Source: Ideonella paludis
GTDB taxonomy: Bacteria > Pseudomonadota > Gammaproteobacteria > Burkholderiales > Burkholderiaceae_C
DNA: 64,000 nucleotides
Assembly (NCBI RefSeq): GCF_018069865.1
Contig: NZ_JAGQDG010000003.1
Span: forward strand, 310,001 to 374,000
Direction of reading: 5' to 3'
The position numbers and the translations under genes were made by a program. How positions within the stretch are numbered: position 1 is the stretch's first letter; every line of letters starts with the position of its first letter. The notes under the pieces were generated by a model. The model had not been told where the DNA came from and did not search any database. It was given only the letters and a program-made list of their open reading frames with translations. This document shows positions 16,664 to 25,676 of this stretch, one piece after another.

Positions 16664-16697
16664 CGCCTCGGTTCGCAATGAGAGTTTTCTTAAACAT
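16664..16697 (-). repeat. Direct repeat of the accC start (copy 1)
   Basis: These 34 bases equal 16527-16560, the first codons of accC, apart from two substitutions, both C/T transitions on the coding strand. The copies are 137 bases apart in direct orientation. Confidence 0.9.
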
Positions 16698-16710
16698 GGG
16701 CGTGGGCCGC

Positions 16711-17166
16711 TTATTCGATGATGAACAGCGGCTGTCCGAACTCCACCGCCTGACCGTTCTCGACCAGGATCTTGGTCACGGTGCCCGAGCAATCAGCCTC
16801 GATCTCATTCATGATCTTCATGGCTTCGATGATGCACAAGGCCTCGCCTTCCTTGACGGCGCTGCCCACGCTGACGAAGGGCTTCGCGCCTGGGGTGGCG
16901 GCGGTGTAGTAGGTGCCGACCATGGGCGACTTCACGACATGACCGGTGGGCTCGGCGGCCGGGGCGGGTGCCGCAGGGGCGGCCTCTGCCACAGGTGCTG
17001 CGGCAGCGACCGGAGCGGGCGCCAGGGCTGCTGGTGCGGCCATCAGCACGGGGGCGCCAGCCGACTTCACGATGCGAACCTTGCCTTCGTTCTCGGTGAT
17101 CTCGAGCTCCGAGATATTGGATTCAGAGACCAGGTCGATGAGGGTCTTGAGCTTACGCAGATCCAT
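16711..17166 (-). CDS. accB: Acetyl-CoA carboxylase, biotin carboxyl carrier protein AccB
   Basis: AccB is the biotin-bearing subunit of acetyl-CoA carboxylase. The 151-residue protein has an N-terminal segment [16 protein letters not shown] typical of the family, an alanine/proline-rich linker, and a biotinyl domain with the modification lysine in EAMKIMNE. The start ATG at 17166 is preceded by a GGAGA ribosome site. It lies upstream of accC in the same direction. In many relatives aroQ directly precedes accB; here a 432-base gene-free stretch is found instead. Confidence 0.96.
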   Translation of the reverse strand: MDLRKLKTLIDLVSESNISELEITENEGKVRIVKSAGAPVLMAAPAALAPAPVAAAAPVAEAAPAAPAPAAEPTGHVVKSPMVGTYYTAATPGAKPFVSVGSAVKEGEALCIIEAMKIMNEIEADCSGTVTKILVENGQAVEFGQPLFIIE

Positions 17167-17598
17167 GGCGTTGACTTCTCCAGGGTGAATAAAGCGGCAC
17201 TCGCCAGCCTCTGCGGCATCCTTGGCAGCCCGATAGAGGCTGTTCAGGACGACATTCTGGTGCGGGTTGCGCCAGCGCAGGGGTGGTGGCTCAGGTGAGC
17301 CGGGCAAGCACGAGCTTTCAGTTAAGTTGCGATCAATCTTTCGCATTTTGCGCCTATCGGGCGGCAAATGCTATCTACTCTCCAGGTGCCCTGTGTGTGC
17401 TTGCGGCATTGTTGACCGAGCGCAAGAGAGAGAAATTGAAGTCAGTTCGAATTGAAAGGGGCGAACTTTACGCGTTTTGGAGGAAGATGACTACTTCCTT
17501 GCTGAAAAATGTGATGGGGCCTTGATTGCCGGCCTGACCGGTGCGGCCGCTTGGGGCGTGCGCGGCGTCAGGCTGTGGGCCGGGGTCGCCGCAAGCCG
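17167..17598 (-). other. Gene-free region upstream of accB
   Basis: This 432-base stretch lies between the tlpA-like stop and accB. Its middle (about 17310-17520) is clearly richer in A and T than the flanking genes, as expected for a promoter region, and it should contain the accB promoter, though no pair of hexamers is convincing. No AroQ motif is found in any frame. Short open frames in it show no protein-like character. Confidence 0.5.
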
Positions 17599-18153
17599 TC
17601 AGCGGATCGCAGCGGCCCATTGCGTCAATTCGGCGGCCGTGGTGGCGCCCATTTTTTGCTGCACGATCTGGCCGCGCGCGTCGAACAAAACCGAGAAGGG
17701 CAAGCCGCCACTGGGGTTGCCCAAAGCGCGCACCAAGCTCAGGCCATCCACGCCCACGATGCCGATCGGGAAGCTGACGGGCGTCTGGGTCAAGAACTGC
17801 TTGACGGCCTCTTGTTGATCAACGGCCAAGCCCAGGACCTGCCAGCCTTGGCCACTGTGGGCCTTGGCAAAGGCATCCAGTTCGGGCATTTCTTTGACGC
17901 ACGGCGGGCACCAGGTGGCCCAGAAGTTGATCAGCAAAGGCCGCCCACGCAGGCTGACCAGGGGCATCTTGGCCCCGTTGGGCGTGAGCACTTCTTGTCG
18001 CCACACCAAGTCGGCAGCTTCGGGCGATGCGGCTTCCAACTGGTAGCGACGCCACGCCAGGCCGATGCCGCCCAAGAGGGCCAGCAGCCCCGCGCCCACC
18101 AGCACGCCTCGGCGAGCGGCAGGGGATTCAGGGGGAGAAGAGGTGTCGGTCAT
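17599..18153 (-). CDS. TlpA-like thioredoxin-family protein
   Basis: The 184-residue protein has a membrane anchor near the N-terminus (RGVLVGAGLLALLGGIGLAW) and a periplasmic thioredoxin fold with the redox motif WCPPC in INFWATWCPPCVKEMPELDAF. It is of the TlpA/ResA type, reductants of periplasmic cysteines, often for cytochrome c or oxidase assembly. The C-terminal cis-proline region reads GGLPFSVLF. Its start overlaps the stop of the next gene upstream (ATGA). Confidence 0.9.
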   Translation of the reverse strand: MTDTSSPPESPAARRGVLVGAGLLALLGGIGLAWRRYQLEAASPEAADLVWRQEVLTPNGAKMPLVSLRGRPLLINFWATWCPPCVKEMPELDAFAKAHSGQGWQVLGLAVDQQEAVKQFLTQTPVSFPIGIVGVDGLSLVRALGNPSGGLPFSVLFDARGQIVQQKMGATTAAELTQWAAAIR

Positions 18154-18752
18154 GGAGCGGTCTCCGGGTTGCTCAGCAGGCGGCGCAGGGCGGGCAAATC
18201 GCCTCGCCAACTGCGGCCACGGCTGTCGGGTTTCAAGGCGCCACGCAACTCGTCATGATCGTGGATGATGAAATGCAGGGTCACGGTGTCGTTCAGCGCG
18301 CGGCTGAACTCGGCCACGGTCAACACGCCCAAGCCATCGTCGGCCTCGCCGCCGTGGCTGTCGACATCGACGCCGGCATTGAGGAAGGCAATCTCGGCGG
18401 CCTTCGGATCGTCCACATACAGGTCAATGAGGACGGCCGACAGGCGGGTGGCGGTGCCCCGCCAAACGGCGCCGCCCAGATGCGGCCGGAACGCCTCCAG
18501 GCGTTCCATCCAAACGGCAGCCAGCTCGCGCAGGTGGTGCAACTCAGCGGGCTGGGTGTCGGCACAGAACAGACGCAGATAGTCCCAGACCTCGTCTTCG
18601 ACGGCCTCGTTGCTGGGCAACTCAGCGCTGCGGCCTTGGCGGCGGCCCAGGTCGCGCGCGGCTTTGCGCTTGGCGGCCGCATAGTCCATGCCTTCTTCCA
18701 CCACCAGTCGGGCGGCTTGGGCGGCGATCTCCAAGGAGGTTTGTTCACTCAT
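18150..18752 (-). CDS. Conserved hypothetical protein (UPF-type, 200 residues)
   Basis: I do not recognise a defined domain. The protein is soluble, slightly acidic and mostly helical, with conserved-looking blocks ARLVVEEGMDYAAAKRKAA at the N-terminus and TRLSAVLIDLYVDDPKAAEIAFLNAG in the middle. Similar betaproteobacterial proteins have been labelled as a muramate-alanine ligase, but no Mur ligase P-loop is present, so that label looks wrong. It overlaps the tlpA-like gene and mtgA by four bases each, so the three are translationally coupled. Confidence 0.7.
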   Translation of the reverse strand: MSEQTSLEIAAQAARLVVEEGMDYAAAKRKAARDLGRRQGRSAELPSNEAVEDEVWDYLRLFCADTQPAELHHLRELAAVWMERLEAFRPHLGGAVWRGTATRLSAVLIDLYVDDPKAAEIAFLNAGVDVDSHGGEADDGLGVLTVAEFSRALNDTVTLHFIIHDHDELRGALKPDSRGRSWRGDLPALRRLLSNPETAP

Positions 18753-19552
18753 GGCAGCTCCACCGATGACATGCGGGCCACGATGGTCGCAGTTCGGCCA
18801 TTCATATAGGCAGAATAAGGTTGGCGCTGGCGCAACTTGGGGGCGGGGAGCATCACGGCCAGGCGGGCGGCTTGCTCGGCTGAGACCTTGGCTGCGGAGC
18901 TGCGGTAGTAGTGCTGGCTGGCCGCCTCCGCGCCAAAGATGCCGGCCCCGAACTCCACATGGTTCAAGTAGAGGGTCAGGATGCGCTGTTTGTCGAGCAG
19001 GCCCTCCAGCATAAAAGCCAGCAGCATCTCTTGGCCCTTGCGGGCCAAGGTGCGCTCACCCGACAAAAAGAGGTTTTTGGCCAACTGCTGGGTGATGGTG
19101 GAGCCCCCCACCACCTTGGCTTCAATCTTCTTGGCAGGTGCAGTGCCCCCTTTGGCAGCGGCTTGCGCTGCACGTTTGGCTTGCTGGGCTTGCAGGCGCT
19201 CAGCCCGGGCTTCCGCCTTCTCGTTGCGTGAAAGGGCTGCCTCGATCGCGTCCCACTCCACGCCGGGGTGGTCGACAAAACCAGCGTCTTCGCTGGCGAT
19301 CACCGCGCGGCGCAGGTGTTTGGAGAGCTGATCTGCGGGCACCCATTCCTGGCTCCAACGGAACTCGTCCGCTTCGCCCAGCAGCCGCACCGCTTCGCTG
19401 CGCTGGAAACTGGTGGAGGCCGGGTCGATGACGGCCATGGCGGCGATGCGCAGCAAGAACCAGAGTTGCAAGCTCAGCGCACAGATCAAAACCAGGGCCA
19501 ATAAGCGGCCCAGGTGTGCCCAGACGGGATGGGAAGTGCGCGCGCTGCTCAT
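18749..19552 (-). CDS. mtgA: Monofunctional biosynthetic peptidoglycan transglycosylase MtgA
   Basis: MtgA polymerises lipid II into glycan strands at the inner membrane. After a single N-terminal anchor helix (LALVLICALSLQLWFLLRIAAM) comes the GT51 domain with EDAGFVDHPGVEWDAIE (catalytic Glu) and GSTITQQLAKNLFLSGERTL. Between these is an alanine/lysine/glutamate-rich insertion of about 35 residues (EKAEARAERLQ to KKIEAK), longer than in the E. coli enzyme, probably a surface helix. The 267-residue length follows from ATG 19552. It overlaps aroE by four bases. Confidence 0.93.
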   Translation of the reverse strand: MSSARTSHPVWAHLGRLLALVLICALSLQLWFLLRIAAMAVIDPASTSFQRSEAVRLLGEADEFRWSQEWVPADQLSKHLRRAVIASEDAGFVDHPGVEWDAIEAALSRNEKAEARAERLQAQQAKRAAQAAAKGGTAPAKKIEAKVVGGSTITQQLAKNLFLSGERTLARKGQEMLLAFMLEGLLDKQRILTLYLNHVEFGAGIFGAEAASQHYYRSSAAKVSAEQAARLAVMLPAPKLRQRQPYSAYMNGRTATIVARMSSVELP

Positions 19553-20418
19553 GGCTGCGGCGCAGGGGCGCTCACGGCAGCACGTAAATCGGCCAGGATC
19601 GGCGCCGTTTCGGGCCGCACGCCCCGCCATACCCAAAAGGCTTCAGCGGCCTGCTCCACCAGCATGCCCAGGCCGTCACGGGCCAGAGCGCCTTGTGCGC
19701 GTGCCCAATCCAAAAACGGCTGGGCGGCAGGGCCGTACATCATGTCCACGGCCAGGCTGCCCGGTGCCAGCACGCGGTCGGGGACGGGGATGGCGCCACC
19801 GCTCAAGCTGCTGGCGCTGCCGTTGATGACCACGTCATAGGCGTCTTCCACATCGCTCAAGCCACCCTGGCTCAGGCTCACGCCGTGCTCTTCGCCCCAA
19901 GCTTGGTGGCTGTGGATCAGCGCTTGCGCTTTGTCCGGGCTGCGGTTGACCACGCGCAGTGCCGCAGGCCGGGCGGCAATCAGCGGCCCCAGCACGCCCG
20001 CGGCCGCACCGCCGGCACCAATCAGCAAGACGCGTGCACCGGCCAACGGGCGCTGGCCGTGCACCTCGATGTCGCGCACCAAGCCCACGCCATCGGTGTT
20101 GTCCGCCCACCAGCCTTCCGCGTCAAAGCGCAAGGTGTTGGCCGCCTGCGCCAACTGCGCGCGCTCACTCTGGCGCGGGCACAAGGCAAAGGCCTCGAAT
20201 TTGAAGGGCACGGTGATGTTGCAGCCTGCGCCGCCTTCGGCAGCGAAGCGCCTGACCGTGCCCACAAAGTCGTCCAGGGGGGCAAGCACGCGCTCATAGC
20301 TCAGGGTCTGCTGCGTGGCCCGGGCAAAGGCCGCATGAATCCAAGGCGAGCGGCTGTGCGCCACGGGGTTGCCGAGCACGGCATAGCGGTCCATCGTCTC
20401 AGTCTCTGGCGTGTTCAC
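19549..20418 (-). CDS. aroE: Shikimate dehydrogenase AroE
   Basis: AroE reduces 3-dehydroshikimate with NADPH in the aromatic amino acid pathway. The shikimate-binding motif GNPVAHSRSP, the catalytic Lys and Asn in NITVPFKFEA, Asp of DNTDGVGL, and the NADP-binding LLIGAGGAAAGVLGPL are all present. The frame opens at GTG 20418, overlapping the TonB-like stop, but an internal ATG at 20394 gives the usual MDRYAVLGNP start and is a good alternative. Length 289 residues is normal. Confidence 0.95.
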   Translation of the reverse strand: MNTPETETMDRYAVLGNPVAHSRSPWIHAAFARATQQTLSYERVLAPLDDFVGTVRRFAAEGGAGCNITVPFKFEAFALCPRQSERAQLAQAANTLRFDAEGWWADNTDGVGLVRDIEVHGQRPLAGARVLLIGAGGAAAGVLGPLIAARPAALRVVNRSPDKAQALIHSHQAWGEEHGVSLSQGGLSDVEDAYDVVINGSASSLSGGAIPVPDRVLAPGSLAVDMMYGPAAQPFLDWARAQGALARDGLGMLVEQAAEAFWVWRGVRPETAPILADLRAAVSAPAPQP

Positions 20419-21311
20419 GGTGCGGGGCGGCCCGAGTTGCCCGCACTCAGCGAGGTCTCCAGGCCCTCATTGGCAGTGAAGCGGAAGCGCGAGGTCACCA
20501 CAATCTCATCCGCCTGGCTGCGCATCGCGGGGCTGAAGGCGCCAAAGGGGCCTGCCGCGTGGACGATGGCCATGGCATGGCGATTGAGATGCTTGGACTT
20601 GGCCGGACGGATGATCTCGGCCTCAATGACATCGCCCGCCGCGTTGATGGTGATGTTCATCGTTAACTCACCATATAGCTTCTGGCCCTGATAGGTCGGG
20701 AAGTCGCGTGTGCCTCGGTCTTCGATCTTGCGCCGCAGATTGTCGTAATAGACGGCGTAGACCTCTTCACGGGTGGCGGGGCTGATGTAGCGCTTTTTGG
20801 GGCGCGCGTTTTCTTCATTGATGCGCTTTTCGATCTCGGCGAGCATGCGCAGCATCTGGCGGCGGCGCTCTTCGCGCTGGCTTTCTTCGGGCGTGGGCAG
20901 GGGCCGCATCGGGTCGGGTGGCGGCAGCAGGGCCACTTCGCGTCGGATCTGCGCCAGCAGTTGCTGCTGCACATCTTGCATCTGGTCGATCTGGCGCTGG
21001 TGCGCGTCTTCCGCCGCATCGCCAAACTGCTCAACCATGGACGGCGGCAAGGGCGAGGTGGCGCGGCCTTGCTCGGCCTCGCCTCCGCCGGCCAGCGTGG
21101 CTTGGGCAATCGCCTGCGCCTTGCTATTGAGCGCCTCTTCGCTGCGGGCATTGACCAGAATCACCTCCATGGGGGTGTCCTGGAAGATGCGATTGAAGCG
21201 CTCGGGGTCGACAAAGCGCACGGTCAATAGGGCGATGTGAACCAGCGCAGACAACACCACCGCCACGGACATGGGCGTCACGTTCGAGAAGGCAGCACGA
21301 AGACGAGACAT
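20415..21311 (-). CDS. TonB-like energy transducer protein
   Basis: The 298-residue protein has an N-terminal membrane helix (PMSVAVVLSALVHIALLTV), a long helical/charged periplasmic region with proline-rich patches, and a C-terminal TonB-type domain (YQGQKLYGELTMNITINAAGDVIEAEIIRPAKS). It would pass proton-motive force from an ExbBD complex to outer-membrane receptors; no exbB or exbD is nearby. The start is ATG 21311. It is co-directional with aroE (overlap of four bases) and follows the RNB gene by 16 bases. Confidence 0.87.
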   Translation of the reverse strand: MSRLRAAFSNVTPMSVAVVLSALVHIALLTVRFVDPERFNRIFQDTPMEVILVNARSEEALNSKAQAIAQATLAGGGEAEQGRATSPLPPSMVEQFGDAAEDAHQRQIDQMQDVQQQLLAQIRREVALLPPPDPMRPLPTPEESQREERRRQMLRMLAEIEKRINEENARPKKRYISPATREEVYAVYYDNLRRKIEDRGTRDFPTYQGQKLYGELTMNITINAAGDVIEAEIIRPAKSKHLNRHAMAIVHAAGPFGAFSPAMRSQADEIVVTSRFRFTANEGLETSLSAGNSGRPAP

Positions 21312-21327
21312 GGTCGGTTGCGGCCTC

Positions 21328-23379
21328 TCAAGGGGTGTTGGCAGGCGGTGCGGCTTCGGCGTCGCCGGCGGGCTCGTCCACTGCAATGGCCAAGGCCAAG
21401 CCTTCGGGGGCGGCCTCGTCGTCGCCGTCGTCCTCACTGCCCTCTGGCGCGGAGGAGACCGTGTCCTCCAAGGCCGTGACCAAGCTGGCGTGGACCTCCA
21501 AGGTCAGCAAGTCCAAGCCCGTGATGCGCACCCGCACCCGCGTGCCACGCGGCAGGGGCTCGCAGCCCAGGGCTCTGAAGACCAGGGGCAGGGTGTCGGC
21601 CCGCACCAGGCCTTCTTTCATCACAGCCGCATCCAGCTCAGTCACCCCGTTTTGCTCCAGCCAGCGCATCGTCCAATAACGCTCAATGCCAGACTGGAAG
21701 CTGTTGTAGGCCGAGTAGGCTCCATCAAAGCCCGAGATGATGGAAAACAGCATCGCGTCCTTGGGCTTGAAGGGCGCGGCCAGCGCTGCTGTGTTGCCAT
21801 GGCGGGCGCAGGCAATGATCTGCCATTGGTTGACCAAGTCCACATAGCGGCGCAGTGGCGAGGTGGCCCAGGTGTATTGCGACACACCCATGCCGGCATG
21901 GGGCGCGGGCTTCACGCCCATGCGCACCTTGACGCCTGGCGCCAGGCTGGCCTGGCTGCGGTAGATGCCGGGCACGCCCAACTCGCCCAGCCAACCGCCC
22001 CAGGTGCTGTTGGCCAGAATCATGGCTTCGGAGACGATTAAATCCAGCGGCGCACCACGGCGGCGCTCGCTGATGCGCACCGTTTCGTCGCCTTGGGGCT
22101 CGTCGGGGCTGCTGCCGTCGGCGCGTTCCAGCTTGAAGCTGTAGTCCGGCCGGTTGAACAACTCGGGCTTGCCGCGCACCACCTCGCGCGCCGCCTTCAG
22201 GTGCTTGGCCAGGCGGTGGCAAAACGCCAATTCGGTGGCGAAGGGATAGTCGGCCGGCGCCTCGCCACTCAGCGAGGCCTCGGTGACGAAGGCGTCCAGC
22301 TTGTCGTGGCGCAAGTTGGCAGCAATAGGCACCCGCTCCAGGCGGGTTTCACTGCCTTGGATGGCCAGCGTGGCTTCATCTAGGCGCACATACAGGCTGA
22401 CGGCCGGGCAGTCGCGCCCCTCAATCAGGGTGTAGGCCTGCACCACGGCGTCGGGCAGCATGGTGATCTTGCCACCCGGCATATAGACGGTAGAGAGCCG
22501 CTCGCGCGCCACTTTGTCCAGCGGCGAGTCGGGCAGCAGGGCCAGGCCCGGCGCGGCGATGTGCACGCCAAACGTGATGGTGCCGCTGCCCAAACCAGTG
22601 ACTGACAAAGCGTCGTCGATCTCGGTGGTCTGAGAGTCATCAATCGAGAAGGCTTGCACCGCAGCCAAGGGCAGCTCGTCGGTGATGGGCGGGGCTTCCC
22701 AGGCCGCAAAGCGATGGCCTTTGGGGAAGACTTCGAACAAAAAGCGCCGCCAGTGGAACTGGTAGGGGCTGGTGATGGCGCCGGCGTCTTTGAGCAGATC
22801 CAGCGGCGCGCGCTGGCTGCGGCGTGCGGCCTCCACCACGGCCTTGTACTCCGGCCCGTTTTTGTCGGGCTTGAACAAAATCTTGTAGAGCTGCTCGGTG
22901 ACAGCCGCCGGGCAGCGGCCTTCCACCAGCTCTTGGGCCCAGGCTTCGATTTCCAGCGCCTGCTGCTTTTTGCGCTCAATGGCCAACAAAGCGGCCTTGA
23001 CGATGTCTTCCGGCGCCTTTTTGAATTGGCCCTTGCCGGCACGGCGGAAGTAATGCGGCGCTTCAAACAAACGGAACAGTGCCGCGGCCTGCTGCTCGAC
23101 CGAGGCTTGGGCTGAGAAGTACTCGCGCGCCAGGTCCGCAAAGCCGAACTCGCCCTCAGGGGCGAACTCCCACGCCAAGTCCAGGTCGATCTCGGGTGCC
23201 AGCGCTTGCGCAGCAGCGATCAGCGCCGCGGGTGCGGGCTTGTCAAAGCGCAGCAGCACATTCGCGGTTTTCACTTTGACGCGCTTGCCGGAATCCAGCT
23301 CGATTTGCATCGAGCTGTCGGCTTCGGACATCACACGGCCGGCCAGGAATTTGCCAGCGTCATCGTAGAGGGCATACAT
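21328..23379 (-). CDS. RNB-domain exoribonuclease (RNase II/R family)
   Basis: This roughly 683-residue protein has a central RNB domain with the metal-binding aspartates in FSIDDSQTTEIDDALSV, followed by YMPGGKITMLP and a SQYTWATSPLRRYVDLVNQ segment typical of the family, then a C-terminal S1-like region and an acidic/alanine tail. It should degrade single-stranded RNA from the 3' end. The N-terminal cold-shock regions of RNase II/R are not obvious, so assignment to Rnb versus Rnr is left open. Starts GTG 23382 or ATG 23379. Confidence 0.9.
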   Translation of the reverse strand: MYALYDDAGKFLAGRVMSEADSSMQIELDSGKRVKVKTANVLLRFDKPAPAALIAAAQALAPEIDLDLAWEFAPEGEFGFADLAREYFSAQASVEQQAAALFRLFEAPHYFRRAGKGQFKKAPEDIVKAALLAIERKKQQALEIEAWAQELVEGRCPAAVTEQLYKILFKPDKNGPEYKAVVEAARRSQRAPLDLLKDAGAITSPYQFHWRRFLFEVFPKGHRFAAWEAPPITDELPLAAVQAFSIDDSQTTEIDDALSVTGLGSGTITFGVHIAAPGLALLPDSPLDKVARERLSTVYMPGGKITMLPDAVVQAYTLIEGRDCPAVSLYVRLDEATLAIQGSETRLERVPIAANLRHDKLDAFVTEASLSGEAPADYPFATELAFCHRLAKHLKAAREVVRGKPELFNRPDYSFKLERADGSSPDEPQGDETVRISERRRGAPLDLIVSEAMILANSTWGGWLGELGVPGIYRSQASLAPGVKVRMGVKPAPHAGMGVSQYTWATSPLRRYVDLVNQWQIIACARHGNTAALAAPFKPKDAMLFSIISGFDGAYSAYNSFQSGIERYWTMRWLEQNGVTELDAAVMKEGLVRADTLPLVFRALGCEPLPRGTRVRVRITGLDLLTLEVHASLVTALEDTVSSAPEGSEDDGDDEAAPEGLALAIAVDEPAGDAEAAPPANTP

Positions 23380-23442
23380 CACCGGCGGATTGTCGCCGAT
23401 TGGTGTCCCTCATTCTCGAAACAGGGTGTGATGCATCACCGC

Positions 23443-24849
23443 TCAGGGCAGGGGGATGACACTGGCATTGAGCGAGCCAACGGTGCGGTCAAAGCGCCAT
23501 TGTTTCTTGGTGGCCGACTCCACCAGCAAGGTGATGGTGCCACGGCAGGCTGGCCCGCTGTGGCTGAGGGTCACCTGACCTTGGGTATTGGTCTTGCCCG
23601 TCACGGTTTGGCTCAGGCCATAGCTGTCCAGATAGCGGCCTTTGACCGTGACTGCGGATTGAGGGTTGCCTGCTGCGTCGGTCACCGTCGCGACGGTCTG
23701 GACTTTTTGGCGTGCCTTTGGGGTGCAAGAGCCTGGCGCTGCGGGGTCACTGATGAAGGTGCCGCTGATGCTCAAGGGGCCGACTCGCAAGCAAGCGCCC
23801 GTGCAGGGACCGGTTTCGACCGCGCGGGCCAGCCGGGTCACTGTGCCCAGGGTGACGGCAACCACATGACGACCTTGGGCATCACGTCCTGCCGTGGAAA
23901 CCAGACCCACCGAGGTGTAAGCCGTTGAGAGCCGCTCCTGCAGCGCCTGGGGTTGGCCGCTGGGGCCTTGTGCCAGGATGGCGCCACCCAGCCCCGTGCC
24001 CAAGACGGTGGCATCGGCTTCCAGGCTGCTGACGCCCACATTGCGCAGGGGCAATGCTCCCCCCAGCGCTTGCCATTGCTGGCTGGCGTCCAGCCAGCGG
24101 TGCATGCCGCCCAGATTGCTGGACGATGAGGTGGTCAAGAGCACGCCTGCCAAGTCGCCACTGTCATTGATGCGTAGCGACTGCCCCGTGGGGGCGCGGT
24201 AGCCGGTGGGTGGCACGGGCAAGCTGGTGACCGTGCTGGGGTCGCCCAAGCGGTAGCGATGGGCATCGGCCACCACCCAGCCTTGCGGGCTGATACGCCA
24301 GGGACGGCTGGCGGGATAGCCTTGGGTGCTCAAGTCCGTCATGCCGCTGGCCGCGGTCCACACAAAAGGCTTGGTGCTGACCATGGGCGTCAGCGCATAG
24401 CCGATCACGCGCTCTTGCTGGTCGACCGCTGTCGCAGCAGACTGGGCCAAGCCCAGTTGCCCCAATTCTTGAATGCCGTAGCTGGTGCCATTGAACTGCC
24501 AGACCACCGCTTTGGCGGTGGAGCCATAGTCGGTCAGCGAGCCCACCGCCATGCCGCTGGGCGAGAGTGCAGCCGGTGCTGCAGAAAGCCCCACTTGAGT
24601 CGGCAAGCGCAAGGCCTGTCCATCCCGCCACACGGCAGGCAAGGTCTGAGGTGCGCACAGCGTGGGGTTGCCGCAGGGCCAGCTTTGCTGATAGCCCAGG
24701 ATGTGCCCTTGCGCATTCACGGTGATGGGGCTGGCATTGGCATCGACCAAATCCAGCACCAGGGTTTGGGCGCTCGCAGCAACCGCGGCACAGCACAGGC
24801 CCAAGCCCAAGGTCAGTTTCGTCAGTGTGGGGCGGGATGGGTTGCGCAT
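23443..24849 (-). CDS. Exported protein of unknown function with HAF-like repeats
   Basis: A Sec signal peptide (TLGLGLCCAAVAASA then QTLV) is followed by about 320 residues resembling extracellular HAF-type repeats (blocks such as STKPFVWTAASGMTDLSTQG and GMHRWLDASQQWQALGG) and a C-terminal segment of about 100 residues with an Ig/Big-like feel (VATVTDAAGNPQSAVTVKG and an NTQGQVTLSHS strand). Six to eight cysteines, in CTGAC and similar pairs, could make disulfides. I do not recognise a named protein. It has an excellent AAGGAGG ribosome site and a dyad just upstream, and is flanked by housekeeping genes on the same strand. Confidence 0.75.
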   Translation of the reverse strand: MRNPSRPTLTKLTLGLGLCCAAVAASAQTLVLDLVDANASPITVNAQGHILGYQQSWPCGNPTLCAPQTLPAVWRDGQALRLPTQVGLSAAPAALSPSGMAVGSLTDYGSTAKAVVWQFNGTSYGIQELGQLGLAQSAATAVDQQERVIGYALTPMVSTKPFVWTAASGMTDLSTQGYPASRPWRISPQGWVVADAHRYRLGDPSTVTSLPVPPTGYRAPTGQSLRINDSGDLAGVLLTTSSSSNLGGMHRWLDASQQWQALGGALPLRNVGVSSLEADATVLGTGLGGAILAQGPSGQPQALQERLSTAYTSVGLVSTAGRDAQGRHVVAVTLGTVTRLARAVETGPCTGACLRVGPLSISGTFISDPAAPGSCTPKARQKVQTVATVTDAAGNPQSAVTVKGRYLDSYGLSQTVTGKTNTQGQVTLSHSGPACRGTITLLVESATKKQWRFDRTVGSLNASVIPLP

Positions 24850-24864
24850 GAGGCCTCCTTAAAT

Positions 24865-24877
24865 GTGCAAATTGCAC
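24865..24877 (-). promoter_or_regulatory. 13-base dyad upstream of the exported protein
   Basis: GTGCAAATTGCAC is a six-base inverted repeat around one base, 16 bases ahead of the gene start and just upstream of its ribosome site. It could be an operator for a dimeric regulator. Confidence 0.35.
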
Positions 24878-24935
24878 TGAGGCATCATGCCCTAGCCGGT
24901 AATGCTGATCCAGCCCCGACCTAGGGGGACGTGTG

Positions 24936-25676
24936 TCAAACCGTCAGACCGCCAGACACCTCGATCACCGCGCCGTTCACATAGCTGGCTTCGTCGCTGG
25001 CGAGGAAGGCATACACGTTGGCGATCTCCTCGGGCTGGCCCAAGCGGCGCAGGGGCACCTCGGCGCACATTTCTTGCAGCACTTTGTCGGGGATGGTCGA
25101 GAGGATGGGGGTTTCGACAAAACCCGGCGCCACGGCGTTGACCCGCACGCCTTTGGGGCCTAACTCGCGGCTCCAAGTTTTGGTGAAGCCGATGACGCCG
25201 AACTTGGCCGCGGCATAGTTGGTTTGGCCAAAGTTGCCGTAAATCCCCACCACGCTGGAGGCGTTCAAGATCACGCCGCTGCCTTGCAGCACCATGGTGT
25301 CCGCCACAGCCTGGGCGCAATGGAACACGCCGCGCAAATTGACGTCGATGACGGCATCAAACTGCTCCAGCGTCATCTTTTGCAAGCGGGCGTCGCGCGT
25401 GATGCCGGCGTTATTGACCAGCACATCAATGCGGCCGTGCTGGGCCTTGACGGCCGCCACCATGGCGTCCACTTGATCGCGCTGGGTCACATCGACGGTG
25501 TGGCCTTGGGCTTGGGCGCCCAGGGCGCGGCATTGGTCTACGGCAGCAGCCACGGCCTCGGCTTGGCGGTCGCAGACGATGACCACGGCACCCTCGCGGG
25601 CAAACTTCAAGGCGGTAGCTAGGCCAATGCCTTGGGCGGCGCCGGTGACGATGGCAATCTTGTGGGCGAGTCTCAT
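24936..25676 (-). CDS. Short-chain dehydrogenase/reductase (FabG/PhaB-like)
   Basis: The 246-residue SDR has the NAD(P)-binding TGAAQGIG motif, NNAG, and the catalytic Ser-Tyr-Lys triad (Ser in NASSVVG, Tyr and Lys in TNYAAAKFG). It is closest in pattern to 3-oxoacyl-ACP reductases and to acetoacetyl-CoA reductases; the sequence alone cannot choose between fatty acid and polyhydroxyalkanoate roles. It overlaps the downstream end of the esterase gene by four bases (ATGA). Confidence 0.88.
   Translation of the reverse strand: MRLAHKIAIVTGAAQGIGLATALKFAREGAVVIVCDRQAEAVAAAVDQCRALGAQAQGHTVDVTQRDQVDAMVAAVKAQHGRIDVLVNNAGITRDARLQKMTLEQFDAVIDVNLRGVFHCAQAVADTMVLQGSGVILNASSVVGIYGNFGQTNYAAAKFGVIGFTKTWSRELGPKGVRVNAVAPGFVETPILSTIPDKVLQEMCAEVPLRRLGQPEEIANVYAFLASDEASYVNGAVIEVSGGLTV

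Larger units (their letters stand above)
16572..16697 (-). pseudogene. Short ORF made from a duplicated accC 5' end
   Basis: Thirteen bases after the accB stop an ATG at 16697 opens a 41-codon frame starting [16 protein letters not shown], whose first 34 bases match the start of accC at 32 positions. It diverges after the 11th codon and stops at 16572-16574, eleven bases before the real accC ATG, and is 137 bases out of register so cannot extend AccC. It is best viewed as a duplication remnant; it could still be translated and couple accB to accC translation. No ribosome site is clear. Confidence 0.5.

Noticed and set aside
17283-17525. An 80-codon plus-strand open frame upstream of accB.
   Set aside because: No recognisable motif or ribosome site, and it is in a region of promoter-like composition.
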